A stretch of 64,000 nucleotides of DNA. Source: Glacieibacterium arshaanense. Its GTDB lineage: Bacteria > Pseudomonadota > Alphaproteobacteria > Sphingomonadales > Sphingomonadaceae. Where the stretch lies: NCBI RefSeq assembly GCF_004681125.1, contig NZ_SIHO01000002.1:784563-848562 (forward strand), in the 5' to 3' direction. Positions within the stretch are counted from its first letter, which is position 1; every line of letters begins with the position of its first letter. The notes beneath the pieces are model-generated. The model searched no databases. It had not been told where the DNA came from and was given only the letters and a program-made list of their open reading frames with translations. Positions 1-8,204 of the stretch are shown in pieces. The position numbers and the translations under genes are program-made.

Positions 1-2
1 TG

Positions 3-164
3 CAGCAGTATTATCGCCAATGGGAATTCGTCGGCGAAGTGACGTTCGATGGCCGCACCAGTGGTGCCGTTCCCGAGCCCGCCAGCTGGGCGCTGATGAT
101 TGCCGGCTTCGGCATGGTCGGCGGCACGCTGCGTAGCCGCCGACGCGCTAGCGTCGCCGCCTGA
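3..164 (+). CDS. C-terminal end of a PEPxxWA-CTERM sorting-domain protein (5' end outside window)
   Basis: Only the last 53 codons lie in the window. The end of the protein reads VPEPASWALMIAGFGMVGGT followed by an Arg-rich tail (LRSRRRAS), which is the PEPxxWA-CTERM signal: a VPEP(A/T)xWA motif, a short hydrophobic helix and a basic end. Such proteins are exported by Sec and processed by an exosortase, and many take part in the envelope or exopolysaccharide matrix. The N-terminal function cannot be judged. It closely resembles the C-terminus of the protein at 26171-26791. A strong terminator follows the stop codon. Confidence 0.9.
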   Translation, partial: QQYYRQWEFVGEVTFDGRTSGAVPEPASWALMIAGFGMVGGTLRSRRRASVAA

Positions 165-182
165 AGCCAATCGATTGAAATC

Positions 183-216
183 GGCGCGGACGCGGTAACA
201 GCGTCCGCGCCTTTTT
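183..216 (+). terminator. Rho-independent terminator after the PEP-CTERM gene
   Basis: A perfect 11-bp stem (183-193 GGCGCGGACGC with 201-211 GCGTCCGCGCC) and a 7-nt loop are followed directly by TTTTT (212-216). It sits 19 bp past the stop codon at 162-164. Confidence 0.9.
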
Positions 217-302
217 CATGCGCGCCGTGCAGCGCGTCGCACTCACAGGTTGACGCGAACGTCATGAGCGGCTTTGAAGGGCGCGCAAAAGGAGCCTGCC
301 CA

Positions 303-2309
303 GTGTTCGACAAGATCCTCATCGCCAACCGTGGTGAAATTGCCTGCCGCGTCATCAAGACCGCGCGCAAGATGGGCATCAAGACCGTCGCGGTTTATTC
401 CGACGCCGACGCCGCCGCGCTGCATGTCGAAATGGCCGATGAAGCGGTGCGCCTCGGACCGCCGCCGGCTGCCGAATCGTACTTGCTGGGTGATGCCATT
501 GTGCAGGCCTGCCTGAAGACCGGCGCGCAGGCGGTGCATCCGGGCTATGGGTTCCTGTCCGAACGCGAATGGTTCGCCAGCGCGCTCGCCAAGGAGAATA
601 TCGCGTTCATCGGCCCGCCGCCCAAGGCCATTGCCGCGATGGGCGACAAGATCGAATCGAAGAAGCTCGCACAAGCCGCCGGCGTGTCGGTCGTCCCGGG
701 CTTCATCGGTGAAATCAACGACACCGAGCATGCGGTCCGCATCGCCAACGAAATCGGCTACCCCGTGATGATGAAGGCTTCGGCCGGCGGCGGCGGCAAG
801 GGCATGCGACTGGCATGGAGCGAGCGCGACGTCCGCGATGGCTTCCAGTCGACGCGCAACGAAGGCAAGGCGAGCTTCGGCGACGACCGCGTCTTCATCG
901 AAAAGTTCGTCGAACAGCCGCGCCACATCGAAATACAGCTGATCGGCGACCAGCACGGCAATACCGTCTATTTGAACGAGCGCGATTGCTCGATCCAGCG
1001 CCGCCACCAGAAGGTCGTCGAGGAAGCCCCGAGCCCGTTCGTGACACCCGAAATGCGCAAGGCGATGGGCGAGCAGGCCGTCGCGCTGGCGAACGGCGTC
1101 GGCTATTTCAGCGCCGGTACCGTCGAGTTCATCGCCGGCGCCGACCGCAGCTTCTACTTCCTCGAAATGAACACGCGGCTGCAGGTCGAGCACCCGGTCA
1201 CCGAATGCATCACCGGGCTCGACTTGGTCGAATGCATGATCCGCGTCGCCGCCGGCGAACCGCTCGGCTTTACACAGAAGGACGTCAAGCTCGACGGCTG
1301 GGCGATCGAAACGCGCGTCTATGCCGAAGACCCGTACCGCGGTTTCCTGCCGTCGATCGGCCGCCTGTCGCGGTGCGCGCCGCCGGCTGAAGGTGACGGC
1401 GTCCGCGTCGATACCGGTGTCGTCGAAGGCGCTGAAATCAGCATGTTCTACGACCCGATGATCGCCAAGCTGATCACCCACGGCGCTACCCGCGCCGAAG
1501 CCATCGAAAAGCAGACGATCGCGCTCGACCGCTACCTCGTCCGCGGCGTCGGCAACAACATCGATTTCGTCTCGGCGGTCATGCAGCACCCGCGCTTCCA
1601 GGCCGGCGAGCAGGTCACCACCGCGTTCATTGCCGAAGAATATCCCGACGGCTTCCACGGCGCCCCCGCGACGCCGGAAACCATCCAGGGCCTTGTCGCC
1701 GCCGCTGCCGTCATCAACGCCGTCGATACTGAACGCGCGCAGCTCATCGACGGGCAATTGAACGGCTACGGCGCGCAATATGGCGAGGACTGGGTCGTCC
1801 AACTCGGCGGCGAAAACCACGCGGTTTCGGTGCTGGCCGCCGGTGACTCCTACGATGTCGCACTCGGCGGCGTGACGCTGCGGCTGACCACCGAATGGCG
1901 CGTCGGCGAGCCGCTGTTCGAAGCGCGCCTCGAAGACGAAGACGGCAACCGCCGCACCGTCGTCATCGCCATCGACCGCCTCGCCGCCGGCTTCCGGCTG
2001 ACGACGCGCGGCGCCAGCCACATCGCACGCGTGCTCACGCCGCGCAGCGCCGCACTCGCCGCCTACATGATCCCCAAAATCGCCCCCGACATGTCGCGCT
2101 ACCTGCTATGCCCGATGCCCGGCCTCGTCATGGCACTCGGCGTCAAGGCAGGCGACAAGGTCGAAGCCGGCCAGGCACTCGCCACCGTCGAAGCCATGAA
2201 GATGGAAAACATCCTGCGCGCCGAGAAGTCGGGCACGATCAAGGAAGTTCGCGCCAGCGTCGGCGAGAGCCTTGCGGTGGATGCAGTGATTCTGGAATTT
2301 GAAGTCTAA
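303..2309 (+). CDS. pccA: Acetyl/propionyl-CoA carboxylase, biotin-containing alpha subunit
   Basis: Biotin carboxylase plus biotin carrier subunit (668 aa) of an acyl-CoA carboxylase; it carboxylates biotin using ATP and bicarbonate for transfer to propionyl-CoA (or another acyl-CoA) by a beta subunit not present here. Seen: N-terminal FDKILIANRGEIACRVIKTA, the ATP-grasp glycine loop KASAGGGGKGMR, the carboxylase signature FLEMNTRLQVEHPVTE, and the C-terminal biotinyl lysine in VEAMKMENIL. The GTG at 303 is chosen because AAAAGGAG (287-294) lies 8 nt upstream and the protein then begins exactly at the conserved MFDKILIANRGE; an ATG at 264 would add 13 unconserved residues. Length fits PccA. 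MccA-type or generic acyl-CoA carboxylase specificity cannot be excluded. Confidence 0.93.
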   Translation: MFDKILIANRGEIACRVIKTARKMGIKTVAVYSDADAAALHVEMADEAVRLGPPPAAESYLLGDAIVQACLKTGAQAVHPGYGFLSEREWFASALAKENIAFIGPPPKAIAAMGDKIESKKLAQAAGVSVVPGFIGEINDTEHAVRIANEIGYPVMMKASAGGGGKGMRLAWSERDVRDGFQSTRNEGKASFGDDRVFIEKFVEQPRHIEIQLIGDQHGNTVYLNERDCSIQRRHQKVVEEAPSPFVTPEMRKAMGEQAVALANGVGYFSAGTVEFIAGADRSFYFLEMNTRLQVEHPVTECITGLDLVECMIRVAAGEPLGFTQKDVKLDGWAIETRVYAEDPYRGFLPSIGRLSRCAPPAEGDGVRVDTGVVEGAEISMFYDPMIAKLITHGATRAEAIEKQTIALDRYLVRGVGNNIDFVSAVMQHPRFQAGEQVTTAFIAEEYPDGFHGAPATPETIQGLVAAAAVINAVDTERAQLIDGQLNGYGAQYGEDWVVQLGGENHAVSVLAAGDSYDVALGGVTLRLTTEWRVGEPLFEARLEDEDGNRRTVVIAIDRLAAGFRLTTRGASHIARVLTPRSAALAAYMIPKIAPDMSRYLLCPMPGLVMALGVKAGDKVEAGQALATVEAMKMENILRAEKSGTIKEVRASVGESLAVDAVILEFEV

Positions 2310-2440
2310 GAGCCTCCGGCGGGCAGGGGCTTGCCCCTGCACCCGGATATTGGGTCAGCGCCGCAGCCCCCAACGTCGCGTTATGTCGCACGGAATTCAT
2401 TTGGGTGCAGGGCCTAAGGCCCTGCCCGCCGGAGGCCCTT
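2308..2440. repeat. Complete palindromic intergenic repeat element (copy 1)
   Basis: Two inverted arms: left 2308-2345 begins AAGAGCCTCCGGCGGGCAGG, right 2403-2440 ends CCGCCGGAGGCCCTT, with a 57-nt spacer. Each arm carries its own small hairpin (left GCAGGGGC/GCCCCTGC; right, read on the minus strand, GCAGGGCC/GGCCCTGC). It fills the gap between the convergent genes pccA and degP and touches both stop codons, so a bidirectional terminator role is plausible. Confidence 0.88.
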
Positions 2441-3941
2441 AACGAGGCGATGGCGGCGTGCCGCCCGTCTCGCAGGTGAAGCGGTTGCCCGCCTGCGCGC
2501 AATCGAACGTTTGGCTGGCGCGGCGGTAGCGCAGCGCCGGCGGGCCCGACTGCACCGCCAGTTTGACGTCGGCGACCGAGCGCACGGCCTTGCCATTGAC
2601 CGTTTCGATCAGGTCGCCGGGGCGCAGGTTGATAAGCCTCAGTGCCGGTGCCGAGGTTGAAATCTCGATGACGACGACGCCCTTTTCGGGGAACCCGAGC
2701 CCGAGTTCCTGCGCATAGGCCGGCGACAGGTTGGCGATCTTGCTGCCGTTGAGAATGTTGTTGCCGGTGATGACGGTGATGTCGCGCGGCGGGCTTTCGG
2801 GCGGCTTCTCCAGCTTGACCGGTATGGTCATCGGCTTGCCGTTGCGGATGATGCCAATGCTGGCGGTGCTGCCGACGGCCTCGGTGGCGATTTTGTAGCG
2901 CAGCATGCCGGCATTGGCGACGTCGCTGCCGTTGACCGACACCAGCACATCGCCTTCTTTCAGGCCGGCATCGGCCGCAGGTGAACCGGGCGCGACATTG
3001 GTCAGCAGTACGCCGCGCGGTGTTGCAAAGCCGAGCGCGCGCGCCGTGTCGGGGGTCACGCCTTCGCCTTCGGCGCCGATCCAGCCGGTGACGAGCTTGC
3101 CCGACGGCGCGGCCTTGAGGAACACGCGCACCATGTTCGAGGGGATGGCAAAGCCGATGCCGACCGAATTGCCGGTCTGGCTTGCGATCATCGTGTTGAT
3201 GCCAATCAGCCGGCCGCGCATGTCGAGCAGCGCGCCGCCCGAGTTGCCGGGGTTGATCGCGGCGTCGGTCTGCAGGAAGAATTGCCGGTCGGATGCGCCC
3301 AGGCCGTTGCGCGCGAGCGCCGAGATAATGCCATGCGTGACAGTCTGGCCGATGCCGAACGGGTCGCCGATGGCGAGCACGATGTCACCGACTTCAACCG
3401 CGTCCGAATCGGCGAGTTCGACGGTGGGCAGCGGTACGCCCTTGGTGTCGATGCGCAGCACCGCCAGATCGGTGCGCGGGTCCGAAAACACGATCTTCGC
3501 CGGATATTCGCGGCGGTCGGCGAGCGACACCAGGATGTCGGTGGCGTCACCCACGACATGGCTGTTGGTGACAATCAGCCCGTCGGCATCGACAATGACG
3601 CCTGACCCGAGCGAGCGCGCGACACGCGGCGGCGGCGCAACGCCCGAAAACTGCTGGCGCAGATATTCTTCCATCGTCCGTGGGCCGGTGGCGACAAGCT
3701 TGGCGGCGAAGATGTTGACCACGGCGGGCGCGGCGCGCTTGACGACGGGGGCGTATGAAAGCTGGACTTGCGTCGGATCGACCGGCGCCATGCGCGCGGT
3801 CAGCGGCGCCGCAGTCTGGGCGTCGGTGGCGGCGGGGTGTAGGTCGAGCCCGACAAACAACGCCACCGCGGCAGTCGCGCCCAGCGCGCCGAGCAGCAGC
3901 GCACGCGTGGCAGTCATCGGTTTTGCGGGTGTAGTGGTCAT
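2439..3941 (-). CDS. degP: DegP/HtrA-family periplasmic serine protease with two PDZ domains
   Basis: Envelope quality-control protease (500 aa). Seen: an N-terminal hydrophobic segment at residues 14-34 (signal or anchor), then a trypsin-like domain with triad His128 (TNSHVVG), Asp158 (DPRTDLAVLRI) and Ser234 (NPGNSGGALLD). PDZ1 follows (around LTNVAPGSPAADAGLKEGDV) and then PDZ2 (LRPGDLIETVNGKAV). The C-terminus has two cysteines (FDCAQAGNRFTCETG) that could form a disulfide. Start: ATG complementary to 3939-3941, just before the hydrophobic segment; the longer upstream frame overlaps the divergent GST gene and is unconserved. The stop codon overlaps the end of repeat copy 1. DegQ or DegS-type assignment is possible. 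Confidence 0.93.
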   Translation of the reverse strand: MTTTPAKPMTATRALLLGALGATAAVALFVGLDLHPAATDAQTAAPLTARMAPVDPTQVQLSYAPVVKRAAPAVVNIFAAKLVATGPRTMEEYLRQQFSGVAPPPRVARSLGSGVIVDADGLIVTNSHVVGDATDILVSLADRREYPAKIVFSDPRTDLAVLRIDTKGVPLPTVELADSDAVEVGDIVLAIGDPFGIGQTVTHGIISALARNGLGASDRQFFLQTDAAINPGNSGGALLDMRGRLIGINTMIASQTGNSVGIGFAIPSNMVRVFLKAAPSGKLVTGWIGAEGEGVTPDTARALGFATPRGVLLTNVAPGSPAADAGLKEGDVLVSVNGSDVANAGMLRYKIATEAVGSTASIGIIRNGKPMTIPVKLEKPPESPPRDITVITGNNILNGSKIANLSPAYAQELGLGFPEKGVVVIEISTSAPALRLINLRPGDLIETVNGKAVRSVADVKLAVQSGPPALRYRRASQTFDCAQAGNRFTCETGGTPPSPR

Positions 3942-4040
3942 GCGGCAGTTCCCGTTCAACTTTATGCGCTTGCGGTGCCGTTTGTTGACCGGCAATGCTG
4001 AAGCGAGGCTGAATAGCAGCATATCCGGGGAATTCGTCAC

Positions 4041-4688
4041 ATGAAACTTTGGCACTGCGCCGATGCACGGTCGTTCCGGCCCTTGTGGGCGCTCGAGGCG
4101 CTGGGGCTGACCTATGAGCTCGAGCTGCTGCCGTTTCCGCCGCGCTTCCTCAAACCCGACTATCTGCAGACCAACCCGCTCGGCACCATTCCGTTCTTCG
4201 AGGACGGCGCGACGCACATGACCGAATCGGCGGCGATCGTCGAATATCTGGCGACGCGTTACCGCGGGCAGGGCTCAGTCGACCTCGCTGTCGATGTCGC
4301 CGGCCCTGACTATGGCGCCTGGCTGAACTGGCTTCACTACGGCGAAGCGACGCTGACCTTCCCACAGACATTGGTGCTGCGCTATACGCGCCTCGAACCC
4401 GAAGAACGCCGCCAGCCCAAGGTCGCCGCCGACTATGCGCGCTGGTTCGTCAAGCGCACCGTCGCAGTCGAAAACGCGCTGGCCGGCGGCAAAGACTGGC
4501 TTTGCGCCGGTCGTTTCACCGCCGCCGATATCTCGGTCGGCTATGCGCTGCTGCTGGCGAACACGCTGGGCCTGGGCGATGAGCTCGCGCCGGTGGTGCA
4601 GGACTATTGGCAGCGATTGAAGTCCGCGCCCGGGTTTGTTGGTGCCAAAGCGGCGCAGCGTGGGGCGTCAGCAATTCCGGCGGCTTGA
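4041..4688 (+). CDS. Glutathione S-transferase family protein
   Basis: A 215-aa cytosolic GST. The N-terminal thioredoxin-like domain (to about residue 80) has the glutathione-binding segment NPLGTIPFFEDGATHMTESA, in which the cis-Pro of TIPFF and the Glu-Ser pair are the expected ligands. The alpha-helical C-terminal domain (about residues 90-205) contains DWLCAGRFTAADISVGYALL, the usual GST motif II region. Substrate unknown. It is divergent from degP with 99 bp between the start codons, and GGGGA lies about 10 nt before the ATG. A single repeat arm follows its stop codon. Confidence 0.9.
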   Translation: MKLWHCADARSFRPLWALEALGLTYELELLPFPPRFLKPDYLQTNPLGTIPFFEDGATHMTESAAIVEYLATRYRGQGSVDLAVDVAGPDYGAWLNWLHYGEATLTFPQTLVLRYTRLEPEERRQPKVAADYARWFVKRTVAVENALAGGKDWLCAGRFTAADISVGYALLLANTLGLGDELAPVVQDYWQRLKSAPGFVGAKAAQRGASAIPAA

Positions 4689-4726
4689 AGGGGCCTCCGG
4701 CGGGCAGGGGCTTGCCCCTGCACCCG
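4688..4726. repeat. Single arm of the palindromic intergenic repeat
   Basis: Begins AAGGGGCCTCCGGCGGGCAG and contains the hairpin GCAGGGGC-TT-GCCCCTGC. No inverted partner lies nearby. It lies between the convergent stops of the GST and DUF952 genes. Confidence 0.82.
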
Positions 4727-4727
4727 G

Positions 4728-5027
4728 TTACAGGTGGCGTGTGGCCGTTACGTCGTCGAGCAGCAGTGGGCGGTACAAATGCGGGAACAGTGCGCCGCCG
4801 CGTGACGGCTCCCAGCGCAGCGCATCGCCAAGCGCATCGGCATTACAGGTCACTTCGACCAGACCCGACTCGCCGGCAAAATACTTCTCGCGCGTGACAA
4901 CGGCCTGCTCGGGCGTTGACAGGTGAATGAAGCCGTCGCGCGCGTCGTCGGCGGAGCCGGCGAAGTTGCCCGAGGCCTCGAAGCTTGCCCATTCGGCGGC
5001 ACGTAGCAATTTGACGACAGGACGCAC
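4728..5027 (-). CDS. DUF952 domain-containing protein
   Basis: About 100 aa and recognisable as DUF952 from DGFIHLSTPEQ and the C-terminal block ALRWEPSRGGALFPHLYRPL. The family's biochemical role is not established. The frame is open upstream to 5165, but the family begins close to VVKLLRAAEW. The GTG complementary to 5025-5027 has GAAGG 8 nt upstream and is preferred, with GTG at 5036 the alternative. With either start the gene is divergent from the glycosyltransferase at 5135. It ends beside the single repeat arm. Confidence 0.8.
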   Translation of the reverse strand: MRPVVKLLRAAEWASFEASGNFAGSADDARDGFIHLSTPEQAVVTREKYFAGESGLVEVTCNADALGDALRWEPSRGGALFPHLYRPLLLDDVTATRHL

Positions 5028-5134
5028 GGGTGGCACCTTCAGGACAGTGGCGGGGCAGGGCGATGACACGCGCCGTTGCCATGCAGAGCGTGGCGCGACC
5101 GGGTCAATAGAAATCGAACAAGGGGCAGCGACAG

Positions 5135-5959
5135 TTGAACGTAATGGCGGACGCAACAGCCGCACACCCGCGCTGGACGGTGGTGATCCCGTGCTACAAC
5201 GAGGAGGCGTTCATCGGCGCGACGCTGGCCTCGCTGGCAGCGCAGACCGAACGCTTTGCGCTGATCGTCGTCGACAATGGCTCGACCGATGGCTCGGCAG
5301 CGGTGGTGCGTGCGTTTGCCGATACCCACCCGCATATCGATGTGCGATTGCTCGACGAACCGCGGCCTGGGCAGGTCCGCGCGCTGCGCGCCGGCTTGCT
5401 GGCGGTCACGTCCGAGCTCGTCGCGGTGTGCGATGCCGACACCGAATATCCGCCCGCCTATCTGGCGCGTGCGGCTGCGCTGTTCGATGCGCGCGGAACG
5501 GGAACAGTGGCAGTGCTGGCGCATGACGCAGTCGCCGGCGCCGAAGCGACGCTGCCGGCACGGGCGCGGCGCTGGCTCTATTCGAACATTATTCCCTATT
5601 TGCTCAGCGGCCAGGCGCATGCCGGCGGCTACGCACATTGCTACCGCACCGCCGCGCTGAACGCTGCGGGCGGCTATGACGCGGCGATCTGGCCCTATGT
5701 CGTCAAGGACCATGAACTCGCGCACCGCGTGCTGGGGCAGGGCAAGATCGCCTATGCGCCCGACCATTGGTGCGTGCCGAGCCTGCGCCGCGCCGATCGC
5801 AAGGGCGTGCGCTGGACGCTGTTCGAACGCATCGTCTACCACGCCACGCCGTTCGCGCTGAAGGACTGGTTCTTCTACAGCTTCCTCGGTCCGCGCCTCG
5901 CGGCGCGCAAGCAGACCGATGTCGTCCTGCGCCAGCAAAGCTGGTCGGCGACCGGCTAA
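5135..5959 (+). CDS. Family 2 glycosyltransferase
   Basis: GT-A fold glycosyltransferase (274 aa). Seen: VVIPCYNEEAFIGATLASLA at the start of the catalytic domain, the nucleotide-binding VVDNGSTDGS, and the metal-binding acidic motif CDADTEYPP. A HxYRTAAL segment and a C-terminal basic/aromatic tail (about residues 230-260) could lie along the membrane. It probably adds a sugar to a polysaccharide, lipid or protein; donor and acceptor are unknown. A TTG at 5135 is 9 nt after AAGGGG; the ATG at 5144 would have the SD too far away. The stop overlaps the convergent histidine kinase stop by 3 nt. Confidence 0.88.
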   Translation: MNVMADATAAHPRWTVVIPCYNEEAFIGATLASLAAQTERFALIVVDNGSTDGSAAVVRAFADTHPHIDVRLLDEPRPGQVRALRAGLLAVTSELVAVCDADTEYPPAYLARAAALFDARGTGTVAVLAHDAVAGAEATLPARARRWLYSNIIPYLLSGQAHAGGYAHCYRTAALNAAGGYDAAIWPYVVKDHELAHRVLGQGKIAYAPDHWCVPSLRRADRKGVRWTLFERIVYHATPFALKDWFFYSFLGPRLAARKQTDVVLRQQSWSATG

Positions 5960-7059
5960 GCCTTCGCCTCGCCATCGGCGCGGGTGAACATAATGGTGGC
6001 GCGCGTGCCTTTGCCTTTGTGCGATTCGACGTCGATCTGGGCTTTGGCGTTCTGGCGCAACGACTGGACGATCATCGCGCTGAGTTTGCCGCGTTTCGGC
6101 CATACCGCGTCGACGGGCAGTCCGATGCCGTCATCGGCGACGATGATTTCGCAACCGCGCTTGTCGACAAGACACTGCAACGTGATCGTGCCTTCACGGC
6201 CGGCGGGAAATGCGTGCTTGAGCGCGTTGGTCAACAGCTCGTTGACGACCAGCCCGGTCGGCATCGCGACGTTGATGGTGACCGGCCAGCTGTCCACCTT
6301 GAGCTCGAGGTGGATACCCTCGACTGCGTGCGCGCGCATCACCGCCGCAGCGATTTCGCTGAGGTAGGTGCCGAGGTCGATGGTGTCGCCGGCGTCTTCC
6401 TGCGATAGCGAGCGATACAGCAGACCGAGCGCTTCGACGCGCCCCGCCAGCCGGTCGAAGCGCGTGTCGCTGGCGTCCTGCGGGATGTTACGGGCTTCGA
6501 GCCGGATCAGCGCGGTGATCATCTGCAAGTTGTTTTTGACGCGGTGCTGGAGCTCGTTGAGCAGCAGGTCCTTGTCCTGGACGGCCTGTTCGAGCGCGGC
6601 GCGCTCGGCACCGTCACGCGGCCCGGCATCGGCGAGCGCAATCAGCCGGAAGGTTGCGGTGCCGCCGTCATCCTCGATGATGTTCGACCAGACATCGACG
6701 CTGGATTTGGCGCCTTCGACCGCGATATCGAACGTCCCGATATAATCCTGCTCGGCGGTGACGGCCTTGCCGAGCTTGCGCTTGTCATCTTCGCCACTGG
6801 CTTCACCGGCAAGCGCAATCCACGGCTTGCCGGCGAGGTCGATCGGACCGTGGCCGGTCAACCGCTCGAACTCGTGGTTTACGTAGATGATGCGTTCGGC
6901 GGGCTTGAGCTGCGAAACGGCGACCGCAAACGGCATCTGGTCGAGGAACTGCTTGAAATGCTCGCCGTCGAGCGCATTGGCTAGACCGCCGCCCAGCGCC
7001 GCCGCCTTGGTTCGGGCAGCGACGGTCGTGCGAATGGATGCCTTGCGCGTAGTTGCCAT
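5956..7059 (-). CDS. PAS-domain sensor histidine kinase, HWE/HisKA_2 type
   Basis: A 367-aa soluble kinase. Residues 35-150 form a PAS/LOV-like sensory domain (FLDQMPFAVAVSQLKPAERI, then YVNHEFERLTGH). The dimerisation/phosphoacceptor segment LLLNELQHRVKNNLQMITAL gives phospho-acceptor His172. The ATPase domain has the N box NELLTNALKHAF and G box DDGIGLP. The LQHRVKNNLQ box is typical of HisKA_2/HWE kinases in alphaproteobacterial light or general-stress signalling. No NCRFQ-type flavin cysteine motif is visible, so it is not obviously a LOV photoreceptor. No response regulator is adjacent. The start at 7059 has AGGA 8-9 nt upstream. Confidence 0.87.
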   Translation of the reverse strand: MATTRKASIRTTVAARTKAAALGGGLANALDGEHFKQFLDQMPFAVAVSQLKPAERIIYVNHEFERLTGHGPIDLAGKPWIALAGEASGEDDKRKLGKAVTAEQDYIGTFDIAVEGAKSSVDVWSNIIEDDGGTATFRLIALADAGPRDGAERAALEQAVQDKDLLLNELQHRVKNNLQMITALIRLEARNIPQDASDTRFDRLAGRVEALGLLYRSLSQEDAGDTIDLGTYLSEIAAAVMRAHAVEGIHLELKVDSWPVTINVAMPTGLVVNELLTNALKHAFPAGREGTITLQCLVDKRGCEIIVADDGIGLPVDAVWPKRGKLSAMIVQSLRQNAKAQIDVESHKGKGTRATIMFTRADGEAKA

Positions 7060-7349
7060 GATGGAGTCCTTGAGCCCTCCAACGCACGCTAGCAGGTTGG
7101 TATCCATCACATGCGACATATTCGCCGAACCAATCGTGAACGGCGGCAAAATAGCTGCAATATTGCCAGTAACGCCGCGCCATCCGGGGGGCTTGCTTGC
7201 AATTGGCCCCCGAAAGGCGCATATGGCCCGCAGCCGAAGTTGCAGGCTTTCGTCAGGCGGCGTTCGCGCACCTCTTTCGTTTACTCAGCAGTCGGTGTCT
7301 GCGCGCATTTGGCGTGTGGGCCGTTAAAACTATCTAAGGACGTTTCTAC

Positions 7350-7556
7350 ATGGCGATCGGTACCGTCAAATTTTTCAACAGCGCCAAGGGCTATGGCTTC
7401 ATCGCTCCGGACGGCGCATCGAAGGACGTTTTCGTCCACGTTTCGGCGGTCGAACGCTCGGGCCTCAATGGCCTCAACGAAGGTCAGAAGGTCAGCTTCG
7501 ATGTCGAGAACGACCGTCAGGGTCGCAGCTCGGCGGTCAACCTCGCGCTGGTCTAA
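7350..7556 (+). CDS. Cold-shock domain protein (CspA family)
   Basis: A 68-aa single cold-shock (OB-fold) domain that binds single-stranded RNA/DNA. Both RNA-binding motifs are present: RNP1 as KGYGFIAP and RNP2 as VFVHVS. AAGGA lies about 10 nt before the ATG. The roughly 200-bp region upstream probably holds a long 5' leader. The downstream IF-1 gene begins 5 bp after the stop codon, so the two are almost certainly co-transcribed. Confidence 0.95.
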   Translation: MAIGTVKFFNSAKGYGFIAPDGASKDVFVHVSAVERSGLNGLNEGQKVSFDVENDRQGRSSAVNLALV

Positions 7557-7561
7557 GCCTT

Positions 7562-7822
7562 ATGGCAAAAGAAGAAGCGATTAAAATCGAAGGTGTCATC
7601 TCGGAAATCCTGCCTGATGGCCGGTTCCGCGTCCGCCTCGAAAACGAACACGAGATCATCGCCTATACGGCCGGCAAGATGCGCAAAAACCGCATCCGCT
7701 CGATTGTCGGTGACCGCGTGCACGTCGAAATGACGCCGTATGACCTCGACAAGGGGCGCATCGTCTTCCGCGAGAAGACCGTCAATCCGCCGATGAACCA
7801 GCGTCGCTTCTTCCGTCGCTGA
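7562..7822 (+). CDS. infA: Translation initiation factor IF-1 with a basic C-terminal extension
   Basis: S1/OB-fold initiation factor that binds the 30S A site. The core matches IF-1 throughout ([43 protein letters not shown]). IF-1 is normally about 72 aa; this protein has 86 residues because of a basic tail [14 protein letters not shown]. It is tightly coupled to a cold-shock gene, 5 bp upstream. This may be a second, cold-associated IF-1 paralogue rather than the only copy; the window cannot decide. Confidence 0.9.
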   Translation: MAKEEAIKIEGVISEILPDGRFRVRLENEHEIIAYTAGKMRKNRIRSIVGDRVHVEMTPYDLDKGRIVFREKTVNPPMNQRRFFRR

Positions 7823-7831
7823 CGAACAGAA

Positions 7832-7857
7832 GTTCCGGGGCCCAAAAGCCCCGGAAC
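7832..7857 (+). terminator. Hairpin after infA
   Basis: A perfect 10-bp stem (GTTCCGGGGC with GCCCCGGAAC) around the loop CCAAAA. It is followed by AACTTTG, so there is no proper T-tract; it may be a weak terminator or an mRNA 3'-end stabiliser. Confidence 0.55.
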
Positions 7858-7883
7858 AACTTTGAAATTCAGGAGTTCGCCCG

Positions 7884-8120
7884 ATGACCAGTTCGAGCCA
7901 GCGTGCTGCCGACGGTTCCGGCGCAACCGAAATCAACCTCGATACCCCCGATGTGCGTGCCGCCGACTTCCGCGTCGTCAAGTTTCGCGAAACCGACTAT
8001 CGCACCGGCTGCGTGACCAGCCGCGATGTCGAGGCCCCCGTCATTAATCGTTTCAGCGACCATGTGCTGGTGCGGCTGCCCGACGGCGCCAGCCTGCGCG
8101 TCCAGGAAAAGCGCCGCTAA
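7884..8120 (+). CDS. Small uncharacterised protein (78 aa)
   Basis: Not recognised. AGGAG lies 9 nt upstream of the ATG, and the frame has normal host codon use, so it is probably real. The product is soluble and charged, with no signal or membrane segment. The central part (TDYRTGCVTSRDVEAPVINR) and the C-terminus (LPDGASLRVQEKRR) contain one cysteine in total. It follows the csp-infA pair and is followed by a hairpin (8168-8204), so it may belong to the same transcription unit. Confidence 0.65.
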   Translation: MTSSSQRAADGSGATEINLDTPDVRAADFRVVKFRETDYRTGCVTSRDVEAPVINRFSDHVLVRLPDGASLRVQEKRR

Positions 8121-8167
8121 ACCGCGCGCTGCGGCCGTAGCCCCGACAGCCACATAGCAGACAAGGA

Positions 8168-8204
8168 AACGCCCGCCGTTCGCTGTTGCGATCCGGCGGG
8201 CGTT
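8168..8204 (+). terminator. GC-rich hairpin ending the csp-infA region
   Basis: A perfect 11-bp stem, AACGCCCGCCG (8168-8178) with CGGCGGGCGTT (8194-8204), and a 15-nt loop. No T-tract follows. The rest of 8121-8486 holds no convincing gene. Its distal half is AT-richer and contains TTTACAAAA twice (8284-8292, 8451-8459), probably the promoter region of the next gene. Confidence 0.5.

Noticed and set aside
243-2021. 592-codon open frame on the minus strand opposite pccA
   Set aside because: It is a shadow of a GC-rich gene; the plus strand gives a complete carboxylase with all motifs.
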